The notes beneath the pieces are model-generated. The model had not been told where the DNA came from, made no database searches, and saw only the letters and a program-made list of their open reading frames with translations. From Paenibacillus oenotherae (GTDB lineage: Bacteria; Bacillota; Bacilli; Paenibacillales; Paenibacillaceae): a DNA stretch of 64,000 nucleotides. The position numbers and the translations under genes were made by a program. Below, one piece after another: positions 54,995 to 64,000 of this stretch (position 1 is its first letter; each line of letters opens with the position of its first letter). The DNA lies in NCBI RefSeq assembly GCF_019443105.1, contig NZ_JAHZIJ010000001.1, forward strand, positions 248,001 to 312,000, in the 5' to 3' direction.

Positions 54995-56148
54995 TGGTTA
55001 CCGCCATCCTGCTCTTGCTCCGGCATTTGCTCAGGCTCTCCCTCTTGCAGCTGCCCACCTGCCTGTTGAATTTGCAATATCTCCTCCAACCTTCGCTTGT
55101 TGTCTCTCAGGTTGGCATCATCGGGCAAATGGCGGAGCGCCTTCTCGTTATGCTCATAAGCCTGTTGCAGCTGGCCTGCTTTGGCATAGCAAATGCAGAG
55201 CTGCACATGCGGAAGCCATGTCCAGCACACCAAATTAAGAAGTCCCATGCTGAAGGCCGGCTTTTCCAGTCCGAGCGCCATATTGTACCAATGAATGGCA
55301 AGATGCCACGCCTCAAGCTCTTCGAAGCAGAAAGCAATCGAACAGCAGAAGTCTGCTCGCGGTGCTTCATATTTGAATGCCATGAGCAAGCTTTCGAGCT
55401 TTTTATCCTTTTGGCCCAGATGATGATAGCACTCAGCCAGCTTGCTGCAAGCAAGCATATGATCCTCGGAATATTCAACCGGCCCCTGCAAAAACCGGGT
55501 ATAGCTCTGCACAGCCTCCGCATATTGCTTCTGATCCACGAGCTCATTCGCAAAATAATACAGATCCCGTCCCTGCAGCTCCCTGCCATCCGCGATCTGC
55601 TTCTTGAATATTCGCATGTTGCGGTCGGAATGATCTCCTACCCGCTTGTGAGATACAGCGATATCCGTAAGCATGACATTCCCTTCGGATACCTCCAAAT
55701 ACTCGTGTATCGGATTATGCCAGCGGTACCCCCTGCTCCGCTTTACAAGCCGATTCCGGCGTGAACCGGCGGCCGCATTGCCTGCCATATCAAAGGTCAG
55801 ATGGTATTCCATAACGACGGAATCCACCTCCTGTGGAAGTGATGCCTTCAGCTTGAGGAATTTCTCTCGATCCTTCTCCTGCAGGACATCATCTGCATCA
55901 AGCCACATAATGTAGGATTGGGTAGCCTGTGCGAACGAGAAATTCCGCGCCGCCGCGAAATCCTCTACCCACTCAAAATCAATGATACGTGCGTTATATG
56001 CCGATGCGATTTCTTTTGTCCGATCCACGGAGCCTGTATCTACAATTACGATCTCATCGACCAGATCCGCAACCGAATCTAGACAGCGGGCGAGTACCTC
56101 CTCTTCATCCCTGACGATCATGCATAAGCTGACCGTAATCACAGGCAT
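54991..56148 (-). CDS. family 2 glycosyltransferase with TPR tail
   Basis: A 385-residue protein. The GT-A domain begins VSLCMIVRDEEEVLARCLDS, with the IVDTGSVDRT and MWLDADDVL (DxD) motifs. From about residue 190 the chain is helical with tetratricopeptide-like repeats, and it ends in a Gln/Glu-rich tail. This is the SunS/CapN-like class common in Bacillales glycan and glycopeptide loci. It is the first gene of the glycan operon; no promoter was identified with confidence in the 85 bases upstream. Confidence 0.87.
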   Translation of the reverse strand: MPVITVSLCMIVRDEEEVLARCLDSVADLVDEIVIVDTGSVDRTKEIASAYNARIIDFEWVEDFAAARNFSFAQATQSYIMWLDADDVLQEKDREKFLKLKASLPQEVDSVVMEYHLTFDMAGNAAAGSRRNRLVKRSRGYRWHNPIHEYLEVSEGNVMLTDIAVSHKRVGDHSDRNMRIFKKQIADGRELQGRDLYYFANELVDQKQYAEAVQSYTRFLQGPVEYSEDHMLACSKLAECYHHLGQKDKKLESLLMAFKYEAPRADFCCSIAFCFEELEAWHLAIHWYNMALGLEKPAFSMGLLNLVCWTWLPHVQLCICYAKAGQLQQAYEHNEKALRHLPDDANLRDNKRRLEEILQIQQAGGQLQEGEPEQMPEQEQDGGNQ

Positions 56149-56287
56149 TCTCCTTCCCGAATGTAAGACATGTGTGATTAGCGTATGACATTATGACCCG
56201 AGACGATTGGACACTATGCCCGGCAGAATAACAAAAAATCATCATCAGTCCCCAAAATTAGCGCCCTACTCAGCTCTGACGGCACGT

Positions 56288-56338
56288 AAAAAGATCGCCG
56301 CCACCTGGCTATTACTGCCGGGTGAGGCGATCTTTTTT
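56288..56338. terminator. bidirectional terminator
   Basis: AAAAAGATCGCC and GGCGATCTTTTTT form a strong outer stem with an inner CCTGGC/GCCGGG pair. It has a T-run on either strand and ends the minus-strand gene at 56423-56830. Confidence 0.9.
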
Positions 56339-56422
56339 CACCAAACTATCTTGGTCATAACATAACAATCCTCATTGCCGCTGAACACAAGAACAGAATC
56401 CGGTGTCATTATTACAACGCCT

Positions 56423-56830
56423 CTAGGGATACAGTTTCTTCCCGCAGTTATAATGTTTCGGGATGACGCTAATTTGAATATTTTTAGAAATAAAAACTCC
56501 TTGCGGGTTATCATTTTCTAGTGTCATGGTTACTAACTTCCATTCATTGATTACTTTAGCACGCATTTGCACTGTAAGTTTGAAAGCATGTCCATCTGAT
56601 AAATAATTACTTCCTGATGGCAACCTAATTAGCTCGATATCGGTAATTTTACTGCAATCATATTGTACAATTTCTGCGTTAAGTTTTTTTCCAAGCGCAG
56701 AACTTGCCTCGTGATGGATATTCATCAATATTGCATTTTCTATTAATAATTCTTTTTCTGGACTGGCTTTTGCGCTAAACGGCAATGAACATACAAGTAA
56801 AATTATAATTAGGTTGATTTTCCTTATCAT
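56423..56830 (-). CDS. small secreted protein resembling DUF3888
   Basis: A 135-residue protein with a signal peptide (cleavage near AKA, residue 22). The mature region starts SPEKELLIENAIL and has two cysteines, a beta-rich body and no lipobox. It resembles the DUF3888 group of Bacillales secreted proteins, by recall only. It is AT-rich compared with both flanking operons. Function unknown. It stands alone between two terminators. Confidence 0.6.
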   Translation of the reverse strand: MIRKINLIIILLVCSLPFSAKASPEKELLIENAILMNIHHEASSALGKKLNAEIVQYDCSKITDIELIRLPSGSNYLSDGHAFKLTVQMRAKVINEWKLVTMTLENDNPQGVFISKNIQISVIPKHYNCGKKLYP

Positions 56831-56963
56831 AAGTACTCCTCCTTGAAATGTGTTATTTTTTAATATCTGCGAAGTATTTTTAATTATGTATTTTACATGT
56901 ATATTGCTCGCAGCCTACAGATCAATAGTGATAGTTTTATTGTAACCTGCAAGACCCCATAAC

Positions 56964-57003
56964 AAAAAAAAAGCTATGCAGCAATGAATCGCATAGCTTT
57001 TCC
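56964..57003. terminator. bidirectional terminator after the 57013 gene
   Basis: AAAAAAGCTATGC and GCATAGCTTTT form a hairpin flanked by a run of nine A on the left and T on the right. It is ten bases beyond the stop codon of the minus-strand gene. Confidence 0.88.
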
Positions 57004-57012
57004 AGAACTGTA

Positions 57013-57447
57013 TTAAACTGAGTTGGAAGCAACTCCGTAGAACACTTCCGGACCATTGCGTGTACCAGTCAGTACAGCCAGCGGGCCGCCTGTAATAAAT
57101 GCGGAGTAGATTGTTTCTGCGGCTGCCGGAGCCAGCAGATCCTGTGCATTGAAGGAATAGATGTCAGAAGAGTTAGCAACACTTAGCGCAATCGCCATTT
57201 GAGCTGTGTAGATGACATTGGCTGGAACAAAGGTTGTGCTGCCGCGCACGATCTGGATCGTGAACGTATTGCCGATCAAACCGCCGCTAATGCCTACAGT
57301 TCCTGCAAGTGTCACGATCGGGTTGGCAACGTTTTTCGTCTGCAGACCGATGACGCCGAACAAAGCCGGAGTTAAGGAGAGGCTTACCCCCGGGGCGCCG
57401 GAAGTATTGGAGTTCATGGAACTTCTCATATCCAAGAAAGTACCCAT
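57013..57447 (-). CDS. beta-rich hypothetical protein next to the germination operon
   Basis: A protein of 144 residues with an excellent AGGAGGTGA ribosome binding site five bases before the ATG. It has no signal peptide and almost no charged residues. It is rich in Gly, Ala, Val, Thr and Ser with alternating beta-strand patterns, reminiscent of exosporium or coat structural proteins. I recognise no motif. The strong translation signal and its place beside gerA-type genes suggest an abundant spore-surface protein, which is inference. Confidence 0.6.
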   Translation of the reverse strand: MGTFLDMRSSMNSNTSGAPGVSLSLTPALFGVIGLQTKNVANPIVTLAGTVGISGGLIGNTFTIQIVRGSTTFVPANVIYTAQMAIALSVANSSDIYSFNAQDLLAPAAAETIYSAFITGGPLAVLTGTRNGPEVFYGVASNSV

Positions 57448-57528
57448 TCGAATCACCTCCTATTATCAAGATACTATAGGATATGAATTCTACCATCCGG
57501 CGGATTGGACAACTTCTTAGTTAAATGC

Positions 57529-58644
57529 TCATTTTTCACCAACTGGCTCTGCATTAGGAGGCGCTCCCTTCGTTCCAAGACCTCTGGCTGCACCGACGAC
57601 AAGCACTAGAATTGGCACTGCAATTTGGAAGAGTGTATACAGCTTCACCATTACAGTCAGTCCGATCCATAGACGAACCGTATTATTCGGCTCCAGGAAC
57701 GAGAGCCCGCATATGATCAGCACCACAATCGTTGACCATGCAACATGCGAGCCCTTGAACAGATTCTTCATCATCATAACCGCCGCCATGTAGAATAAGG
57801 TCATTTTCACATACAATCCAATGTAGAGCAGTACGGTAACAAACACATCGAGCCGTTCGAGAATATTAGCGATTTGAATGAGCTGTACAACCTCCAGCAG
57901 CGGGAGTGAAGACAAGGCGGAGATGTCAGGTCCGAGGACAGCCATGGATAATGCATTCATTAGAATAAGCAGAATGGCTACGATCATGTAGCCCATTGCC
58001 GCCGTCCTTCCCAGGTTCTTGCCTGGCGCCAATCGGTGCCAGAACATCAGGAACACTATCATTTGGCCGAATGGGAAGGAGAGAATATCTGGAAATGCAG
58101 CGTGGGCGACTGGCCCTATGCCATTCTCAAGCATCGGCAGAAGTTTGTGAAAATTCGGCAGCCGCGCGACAAACAGAAGGAAGACGATGATGCCATAGCT
58201 CACAATAACGACAGGAAACAGCATCTCCACAACCCGAAAAAAGACCGCAGGTCCTTTGTATACACCATACAGCGAGATCAATGCAGCCGTAAAAATAATC
58301 ACCCATTGCGGTGTCTGCTGCAGAATGGTCATCACCGTTAGTTCACTGAAGTCACGCGCATTTCGCGATGCTTCATAAGTGAAATAGATGCCGAACAGCA
58401 CCCCTGTAAAGGTGCCCAATAATTTGCCAAAATGTACGCGAAGCAGGTCGGCAAGCCCCATCTCAGGGAACCGGTTCTGGATACGCAGGTAGATCCACAG
58501 GAGCAGCAGCCCCGCACAAGCGGCAAGCGTCATGGCAAGCCATGAATCCTGCTTTGCCTTGACACCAAGCTGGAACAGGGGCGTGCTGCCAAGCTCAAAC
58601 ATAATGATCATGACAACAATCTGGTATTTGCTGAGCTTGTCCAA
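57529..58644 (-). CDS. spore germination protein, GerAB family
   Basis: A 371-residue integral membrane protein with ten hydrophobic segments and the GerAB/APC-superfamily landmarks KLSKYQIVVMIIMFELGSTPLF and FPFGQMIVFLMFW. It forms the ligand-binding B subunit of a nutrient germinant receptor in the inner spore membrane. It follows the GerAC-like gene by 16 bases; the order A-C-B on this operon is common in Paenibacillus. Confidence 0.9.
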   Translation of the reverse strand: MDKLSKYQIVVMIIMFELGSTPLFQLGVKAKQDSWLAMTLAACAGLLLLWIYLRIQNRFPEMGLADLLRVHFGKLLGTFTGVLFGIYFTYEASRNARDFSELTVMTILQQTPQWVIIFTAALISLYGVYKGPAVFFRVVEMLFPVVIVSYGIIVFLLFVARLPNFHKLLPMLENGIGPVAHAAFPDILSFPFGQMIVFLMFWHRLAPGKNLGRTAAMGYMIVAILLILMNALSMAVLGPDISALSSLPLLEVVQLIQIANILERLDVFVTVLLYIGLYVKMTLFYMAAVMMMKNLFKGSHVAWSTIVVLIICGLSFLEPNNTVRLWIGLTVMVKLYTLFQIAVPILVLVVGAARGLGTKGAPPNAEPVGEK

Positions 58645-58660
58645 AGGTTCACCCCCACTC

Positions 58661-59875
58661 TTATCCTCCCTGCTTGTCTTGCTTGGAATGAAAAGAATTG
58701 CTGCTCATCCCCGTCTGCTCCACACTTACTTTCACATCGTAATTGACCTCTACCTGATCCAGCTGTTCATTCCAGTTAGCAGCAAGCGACCGCCACTGCT
58801 TAGGGAACTTCTCATGAACCGCCCCGCCGAAGCCGACAATGTCCGCTTGCTGCCGCTGCAGTGATTTCCAGCCTGTCTGCATAACTCGCTTCACTTCTTC
58901 TGCGATGGCCTGCTGGACTTTGACAATCGTTGCGGGCTTGGTCATATCATCATCACAGCTGTATTCATATAAGGTGCCGCTTACCTTGGTGTGAACATCC
59001 ATCACAAAGCGGTTTCCTTTGCGCACTGGCTTGACATGTGTATCCGTATCAATGATTCGGAGCGAGGAATCCTTCTTTCTTGAAGGCGCGCACGGGAAGG
59101 GAAGTACTGTTCTTTGGATCCGATTGGCAAGCCACATCGCTCCCATGCTCTCCTCCGCATCGAGCCATCCAACAAGCTTGTCTCCCTTAATAATGCCTAG
59201 TCTGCCAAGCTTGATCTTAATATCCGAATGTGTTTTCTGCATCAGATTAAGCGAATCAAAGGAACTTCCCTTGCCCGCCAGCATAAGGCTCGGAATCCCT
59301 GTGGCATGCGTGCCTCCGAGCAGCTCCTGCTGTACTCGAAAGACCGATGTCTGCGGGAAGCTCCCTCCATTGGCCGCCTCATTCTGTATCATATGCTGGA
59401 TGGCCGCGCCAGGAATTTTCTCCATCGATACGAGCTGCTCCAGCGTATTGCGGGCGCTCTCCCGAGTAAGAAAGACGGCCACCGTCTCTCTCGCATCGGC
59501 ATTGCGCATATAAGCTTCCATCAACGTACCGATACCGTAGCGTGCCGCCTTTTCGCTAATAACAACCATCTGATTGTGGGAGAAATACAGCTTTCGCGAC
59601 AGCTCCAGACTGGATTTGCGGACTGCGCCGCGCATGCTTTCATCCTCTGTTGAGAATACATAGACAGGAGCTGCATTGGTAGAAACGCCTGTTGTACTGG
59701 AGATCGCCTGCGGGATTACAAGTTGAAATGAAAGCCGCCATCTCCCTTTGTCATCGATATCAATCCCGGTTGCGGATATTATACTTAGCTCATTCAATTC
59801 AACTCGATTCCAGCAGCCGCTCTGTACAATCAGGATGGCAATAGCCAGAACGATCTGCACCCATCGCTTACGCAT
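58661..59875 (-). CDS. spore germination lipoprotein, GerAC family
   Basis: About 404 residues. The signal peptide ends in a lipobox-like IVQSGCW, followed by the family hallmark NRVELNELSIISATGIDID. The C-terminal GerAC domain contains VNYDVKVSVEQTG. It is the lipid-anchored C subunit of a GerA-type receptor. ATG 59875 is preferred because GGAGG lies seven bases upstream; an ATG at 59893 overlaps the GerAA-like stop. Confidence 0.9.
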   Translation of the reverse strand: MRKRWVQIVLAIAILIVQSGCWNRVELNELSIISATGIDIDDKGRWRLSFQLVIPQAISSTTGVSTNAAPVYVFSTEDESMRGAVRKSSLELSRKLYFSHNQMVVISEKAARYGIGTLMEAYMRNADARETVAVFLTRESARNTLEQLVSMEKIPGAAIQHMIQNEAANGGSFPQTSVFRVQQELLGGTHATGIPSLMLAGKGSSFDSLNLMQKTHSDIKIKLGRLGIIKGDKLVGWLDAEESMGAMWLANRIQRTVLPFPCAPSRKKDSSLRIIDTDTHVKPVRKGNRFVMDVHTKVSGTLYEYSCDDDMTKPATIVKVQQAIAEEVKRVMQTGWKSLQRQQADIVGFGGAVHEKFPKQWRSLAANWNEQLDQVEVNYDVKVSVEQTGMSSNSFHSKQDKQGG

Positions 59876-59889
59876 ACTCGCGCCTCCGT

Positions 59890-61503
59890 TCATTCAGGCT
59901 TTTTCTGCCGCTGCCAGTCTGGCATCGATGCATTCGCCTTCCGCTTGCCGCCACCCAGCACCTCAGGACGAGATTTCATTGCCCATCTCGGAGCACGAAT
60001 AAGGATATCCTTCCAGCTGCTCTTGATAAATGGCGCAATAGGCGTCATATAGGGAACGCCGAATGACTGCAAGCCAGCCAGATGAGTCAATAGAACGATA
60101 ATGCCAGTCATTATGCCAAAGAAACCGAGCAATCCCGCGCATAACATGAGCGAGAAGCGAATGAGCCGCGCCGCGATCGCGATGTTGATATGCGGTGTAA
60201 CGAAGTTGGAGATAGCGGTGAAGGCGACGACGATGACCATCGCAGGCGATACAAGACCGGCTTGAACGGCAGCTTGTCCGAGTACAAGCGCTCCGACAAT
60301 GGAGATTGCGGGACCAATCGCTCGCGGCATTCGCACACCGGCTTCCCTCAGCACCTCGAATGTGATCTCCATCAGGAATGCTTCCAGGAGCGCCGGGAAC
60401 GGAATCCCTTCCCGCTGCGCAGCCAAGCTGATAAGCAGCGTAGTTGGCAGCATCTCCTGATGGTAGGTGGTAACCGCTATATATAATGCCGGAAGCAGCA
60501 TGGAGGCGAAGAATGTAATATGTCTAAGCAATCTCAAGAAGCTGGCAATGTCAAAGCGTTGATAATAATCCTCGGCAGATTGAAAAAACTTAAAAAATGT
60601 AACCGGAGCAATCAGCACAAATGGCGTACCATCAACAATGATCGCCACTTGTCCTTCAAGCAGGGATGCTGCCACAACATCGGGCCGTTCATTATTCATG
60701 ACTGTAGGGAAAGGGGTGAAGGTTCGATCCTGTATGAATTCTTCTATGTAGCTGCTCTCGATTATGCCGTCAATATCAATGGCATCCAATCTGCGCTGAA
60801 CCTCATCCACAACGCTCTGCTGCGCTATTCCATCGATATATGCAACGAATACGTTGGTCTGTGTTCTTCTCCCAATGCGTTTTCCTGTGAGTCGAAGGTC
60901 AGGTGATCTGATGATGCGCCGAATCAGTCCCAAATTGGTATAGATATCCTCCGTGAAACCATGCTGGGGACCGCGAATGACCGTCTGGGTGATCGGCACA
61001 TTAACTGACCGCTGCTCACCTCCGGCAGTTACAGTAATCAGCGCTTCCTCTATGCCGTCAACGAATATAACGCAGAAGCCGTTAAGCAGCGCTTCCAGCG
61101 CCTCTTCCTCCGTCTTGATCGCCATCATTGATCCTGTCGCAATGATATTCCTGGATAGCAGCTCCAGCATTTTCAGTCCAGAGCTCTGTTCCTTGTTCGC
61201 ATGCAGGGCAATCATAACAGGCTGTATGACATTATCATGGATCATTTGCTGATCGATCAAGCTGCCGATATATACAATGACAACAGCGGCCGCTTCCGGA
61301 CTATTGCCGCCGATCGTTCGGGATACGACATCCAGACTGTCGCCAAGCCTGCTGCTTATTGAAGCGGCGTTGTCACCTGTCTTCCTGCTTAGAGGCGTAG
61401 CAGCAGAGCTTTTCTTTGAACCATGCGATGAGTCATGAATGGGGGGAGTGGAAGTGTTCGTATTCCGGCCTGATAATAATGCCACTGGTTCCACCTTCCT
61501 CAT
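59890..61503 (-). CDS. spore germination protein, GerAA family
   Basis: A 537-residue protein. A low-complexity N-terminus precedes a soluble GerAA domain (IGSLIDQQMIHDNVIQPVM, GFTEDIYTNLGLIRRIIRSPDLRL) and a membrane region with the RIPF/PFPALLEAFLMEITFEVLREAGVRMPRAIG signature in pieces. It is the A subunit of a germinant receptor, first in the operon. The start is uncertain, since a GTG at 61485 has the better ribosome binding site (AAGGTGG). Confidence 0.9.
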   Translation of the reverse strand: MRKVEPVALLSGRNTNTSTPPIHDSSHGSKKSSAATPLSRKTGDNAASISSRLGDSLDVVSRTIGGNSPEAAAVVIVYIGSLIDQQMIHDNVIQPVMIALHANKEQSSGLKMLELLSRNIIATGSMMAIKTEEEALEALLNGFCVIFVDGIEEALITVTAGGEQRSVNVPITQTVIRGPQHGFTEDIYTNLGLIRRIIRSPDLRLTGKRIGRRTQTNVFVAYIDGIAQQSVVDEVQRRLDAIDIDGIIESSYIEEFIQDRTFTPFPTVMNNERPDVVAASLLEGQVAIIVDGTPFVLIAPVTFFKFFQSAEDYYQRFDIASFLRLLRHITFFASMLLPALYIAVTTYHQEMLPTTLLISLAAQREGIPFPALLEAFLMEITFEVLREAGVRMPRAIGPAISIVGALVLGQAAVQAGLVSPAMVIVVAFTAISNFVTPHINIAIAARLIRFSLMLCAGLLGFFGIMTGIIVLLTHLAGLQSFGVPYMTPIAPFIKSSWKDILIRAPRWAMKSRPEVLGGGKRKANASMPDWQRQKKPE

Positions 61504-61564
61504 GGGCGAAGAGCATTCCCCGGCACAGCGGCCTGTTCGTTCATTCCAAATCGTTCATCATGTG

Positions 61565-61594
61565 TAGTATAGCTGGAGGGGCTATTAATTATGT
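61565..61594 (-). promoter_or_regulatory. possible sigma-G-like promoter of the germination operon
   Basis: On the minus strand ACATA and TATACTA are separated by 18 bases, resembling the forespore consensus GYATA / CATACTA at most positions. It lies about 60 bases upstream of the GerAA-like start. Forespore-specific control is expected for germinant receptors, but the match is short. Confidence 0.35.
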
Positions 61595-61625
61595 ATTCTG
61601 GGGAAAGCAAAGCGGCGGCATCGGA

Positions 61626-62309
61626 TCATGAGGATCCTCTGCCGCCGCGAAATTTATTCGTATAAGCTCTTGCTTCGTCCGCATTCGTTACCCGATTGCG
61701 GCTCCACTCTATCAGAATTCGGTCGATGTACCGGAAGTGCAGCTTGCCTGCGAACACCGATTCCTTCAATGCAAAACGAATCAGTTCTTCCCCATACTTG
61801 TCCTGGTCCATCCATGCACTGATCGTCTCACATTCAATAGGCGACAACAGCCGCCCGAATTCCTGCTCGAACACGGTGAACAGATCGGCTGCTTTCGTCT
61901 CCGCCGGCCGCTGCTCACGCTCCGGCTGCATCGAGGTTCGCGCCTCTTCCGCCAGCCATTCCGCACTGCGAATGATCAACCCATTCCAGTTGTAGCGCTC
62001 GGATTGAACACCGGATCTGGCATCGAATTCCTCGTCGATTGCAAGCAGCTCCTCCTTCATCAGACGGCCGAGCAGTTGTCCAACCGCCTTGGCCGTCAAG
62101 CCCATTCGCTCCGCAAGCTGCTCCGGCGTCGGGAATTCCACCTGCTCCAGCTGCCGGAACAGCATAAGCTGGACGAACAGCAGCATGTCTGTATCCGATA
62201 AGCCAATCCCGCGATAAGCGCGAAGCAGACCTGCAGGAACAACAACACTTCCGCTGTTCATTGCTGCCGCCATACCGCGGGCATATGCCTTCCACATCTC
62301 TGTTTTCAT
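61626..62309 (-). CDS. dnaD: DnaD-like replication initiation protein
   Basis: A protein of about 227 residues. The N-terminal winged helix (VVPAGLLRAYRGIGLSDTDMLLFVQLM, PTPEQLAERMGLTAKAVGQLLGRLMKE) is followed by the DnaB/DnaD domain with FEQEFGRLLSPIECETISAWMDQ and the terminal YIDRILIEWSRN motif. DnaD acts in replication initiation and restart in Firmicutes. ATG 62309 follows GGAGGG by about 12 bases; the extension to 62393 overlaps asnS and is unlikely. The asnS-dnaD order is conserved in Bacillales. Confidence 0.92.
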   Translation of the reverse strand: MKTEMWKAYARGMAAAMNSGSVVVPAGLLRAYRGIGLSDTDMLLFVQLMLFRQLEQVEFPTPEQLAERMGLTAKAVGQLLGRLMKEELLAIDEEFDARSGVQSERYNWNGLIIRSAEWLAEEARTSMQPEREQRPAETKAADLFTVFEQEFGRLLSPIECETISAWMDQDKYGEELIRFALKESVFAGKLHFRYIDRILIEWSRNRVTNADEARAYTNKFRGGRGSS

Positions 62310-62340
62310 AATTGTACTTGCCCTCCTGCTTGCCTGACAG

Positions 62341-63636
62341 CTACGGGTACAGACGATACAGCATCCTCGGGAAAGGAATGGTCTCGCGAACATGATCCAG
62401 ACCGCATAGCCAGGCTACCGTACGCTCCAAGCCTAATCCGAAGCCGGAATGCGGAACGCTCCCGTATCTGCGCAGGTCGAGATACCATTGATAGGCTTCC
62501 TCGGACAGCTCATGCTCCGAGAATCGCTGTGCGAGTAGCTCCGGATCATCGATCCTCTGGGAGCCGCCGATAATTTCGCCATAGCCTTCCGGAGCGATCA
62601 TATCTGCACAAAGCACCACTTCAGGCCTGTTCGGATCCGGCTTCATGTAGAATGCCTTAATAGCTGCCGGATAATGTGTAATAAATACCGGACGATCATA
62701 TTTCTCTGCTATCGCTGTCTCATGCGGAGCTCCGAAATCCTCGCCCCACTGAATTTCAAATCCTTGCTCCTGCAGCATCCTTATCGCTTCGTCATACGAG
62801 ATGCGCGGGAACGGAGCGGCGATATTGGCCAGCTTGGCGACATCCCTGCCGATCGTCTCCAGCTCCTTGCTGCAGTTCACAAGCACATTGTGGACGATCG
62901 AAGTGATCAGCTGCTCCTGAACAAGCAGGCTCTCCTGATGATCGACAAACGCCATCTCGGGCTCAATCATCCAGAATTCGATCAGGTGACGGCGTGTCTT
63001 CGACTTCTCCGCACGGAAGGTCGGACCGAAGGAATAGACTCTTCCCAGAGCCATCGCCGCAGCTTCCATATACAATTGGCCGCTCTGTGTCAAATAAGCA
63101 TCCTCGTCAAAATATTTGGTATGGAACAGGTTCGTCGTTCCTTCACAGGAAGAAGGCGTAAGAATCGGCGGATCAACCAGCGTAAAGTTCCTCTCATCGA
63201 AGAAAGCTCTGATCGTCCGAATGATCTCTGCACGAATGACCAGTATAGCCCGCTGCTTCGGAGCCCGCAGCCATAAATGCCGGCGATCCATCAAGAAGTC
63301 AACGCCATGCTCCTTGGGCGTTATCGGATATTCCTGCGTGAGCTGAATAATTTCCACCTCATGGACGGTCAGCTCGTAGCCGGATGGACTGCGCGGCTCC
63401 TCCCGCACCGTTCCGCGAACATAGAGCGAACTCTCCTGCGTCAGCTTTTGCGCCGCTTCCCAGGTTGACTCGGACACCTCGCTTTTCACGACAACGCCTT
63501 GAATGTAGCCGGTTCCATCCCGAAGCTGCAGGAATTGAATTTTGCCGCTTGAACGCTTGCCGTGCAGCCAGCACCCGATCCACACGGATTGCTCCGCATG
63601 CCTGTTCACTTGCCCGATTATAGTCAAGTCCTTCAT
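62341..63636 (-). CDS. asnS: asparaginyl-tRNA synthetase
   Basis: A 431-residue class IIb aminoacyl-tRNA synthetase: N-terminal OB anticodon-binding fold (about 1-115), motif 2 [22 protein letters not shown] in pieces, and motif 3 [23 protein letters not shown] and the absence of aspartyl-specific insertions favour AsnRS. It charges tRNA-Asn with asparagine in the cytoplasm. ATG 63636 with AAGGTGG upstream gives the family length; the open frame beyond it overlaps ackA. Confidence 0.95.
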   Translation of the reverse strand: MKDLTIIGQVNRHAEQSVWIGCWLHGKRSSGKIQFLQLRDGTGYIQGVVVKSEVSESTWEAAQKLTQESSLYVRGTVREEPRSPSGYELTVHEVEIIQLTQEYPITPKEHGVDFLMDRRHLWLRAPKQRAILVIRAEIIRTIRAFFDERNFTLVDPPILTPSSCEGTTNLFHTKYFDEDAYLTQSGQLYMEAAAMALGRVYSFGPTFRAEKSKTRRHLIEFWMIEPEMAFVDHQESLLVQEQLITSIVHNVLVNCSKELETIGRDVAKLANIAAPFPRISYDEAIRMLQEQGFEIQWGEDFGAPHETAIAEKYDRPVFITHYPAAIKAFYMKPDPNRPEVVLCADMIAPEGYGEIIGGSQRIDDPELLAQRFSEHELSEEAYQWYLDLRRYGSVPHSGFGLGLERTVAWLCGLDHVRETIPFPRMLYRLYP

Positions 63637-63658
63637 CGCGAACCCCACCTTTTCTAAC

Positions 63659-64000
63659 TTAGACTTGTTCCCGCACCAATGTATAGGTGTCCCTCGCAAT
63701 GAGCAGTTCCTCATTCGTCGGCACAACCATAACAGTAACGCGTGATTCAGCAGACGATATCACTCTTGCTTCCTTCGATCTCTCCCCGTTGCGCTCCTCA
63801 TCAAGCTCAATACCGAGGAAGGTCAGCCCATCACAGACCGTCTTGCGCAGAACGACGGAATTCTCGCCCACTCCTGCCGTGAACACAAGCACATCAATGC
63901 CGTTCATTGCAGCAGCATAGGCTCCTATATATTTACGCAGCCGATACGTATACATGTCGAAAGCAAGCTTCGCCTGCTTGTCGCCCTCCTGCATCGCTTC
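63659..64000 (-). CDS. ackA: acetate kinase, C-terminal part (truncated by window end)
   Basis: The last 113 or so codons of an acetate kinase. The frame is open to the window edge and ends with TAA at 63659-63661. [24 protein letters not shown], the [11 protein letters not shown] adenosine-binding segment, [14 protein letters not shown] and [13 protein letters not shown] are characteristic of AckA. It interconverts acetate plus ATP and acetyl phosphate. asnS follows 22 bases downstream. Confidence 0.95.
   Translation of the reverse strand, partial: EAMQEGDKQAKLAFDMYTYRLRKYIGAYAAAMNGIDVLVFTAGVGENSVVLRKTVCDGLTFLGIELDEERNGERSKEARVISSAESRVTVMVVPTNEELLIARDTYTLVREQV

Overview
The window looks like a chromosomal segment of a Paenibacillus-like, endospore-forming member of the Bacillales. 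This rests on the ylbM/ylbL/ylbJ-coaD-rsmD neighbourhood, a GerA-type germination operon, a CotD-like coat protein, YhaM, DnaD, strong AGGAGG ribosome binding sites and generally GC-rich coding sequence. Everything here was read from the sequence alone; family names come from motif recognition, not database searches.

Layout. (1) 1-4713: housekeeping and sporulation genes (truncated tmcAL, SepM/YlbL-type protease, ylbJ, coaD, rsmD). (2) 4793-8341: arginine/proline catabolism, with P5C dehydrogenase divergent from proline dehydrogenase plus arginase. (3) 8440-10720: a membrane-anchored parvulin foldase and an LrgA/LrgB pair. (4) 10933-13709: an accessory stretch with a candidate structured small RNA, an AT-rich HEPN/zinc-ribbon gene, a three-hairpin repeat and a secreted protein. 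(5) 13734-36796: a large iron-acquisition island. It holds a staphyloferrin B-like NIS siderophore operon (SbnH-, SbnB- and SbnA-like enzymes and three IucA/IucC synthetases), two ABC exporter half-transporters, an FMN reductase, a divergent DAHP-synthase-like protein, an AraC/siderophore-sensing regulator, an SGNH hydrolase, a siderophore-binding lipoprotein, three tandem NtaA-family flavin monooxygenases and a nitroreductase. Four Fur boxes lie here, and three of them share an upstream CATGGAC motif that may be the AraC operator. (6) 36867-39586: yhaM, an orphan 26-residue peptide gene, a CotD-like gene, a second copy of the three-hairpin repeat and a WGxxGxxG-type secreted protein. (7) 39689-43827: a TPP-riboswitch-controlled thiamine-precursor ABC operon ending in a TatD-family hydrolase. 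(8) 43875-56148: a small orphan gene, then a cell-surface glycan operon making a CDP-6-deoxy sugar (RfbF, RfbG), with a C-methyltransferase, an SDR-transketolase fusion and partner subunit, a TylF-like methyltransferase and multidomain glycosyltransferases. (9) 56423-64000: two small proteins, a gerA-type germination receptor operon, dnaD, asnS and a truncated ackA.

How it works together. The iron island is best read as one regulon. Fur would repress the siderophore operon, the binding lipoprotein and the monooxygenase operon under iron sufficiency. The AraC protein, with its own siderophore-binding domain, would activate the same promoters when loaded siderophore is present. The monooxygenases resemble enzymes that oxidise aminopolycarboxylate chelates, and staphyloferrin B is itself an aminocarboxylate. 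Oxidative breakdown of an imported siderophore or foreign chelator is therefore a testable idea, not an established fact.

No rRNA, tRNA, CRISPR array, complete insertion sequence or prophage was recognised.
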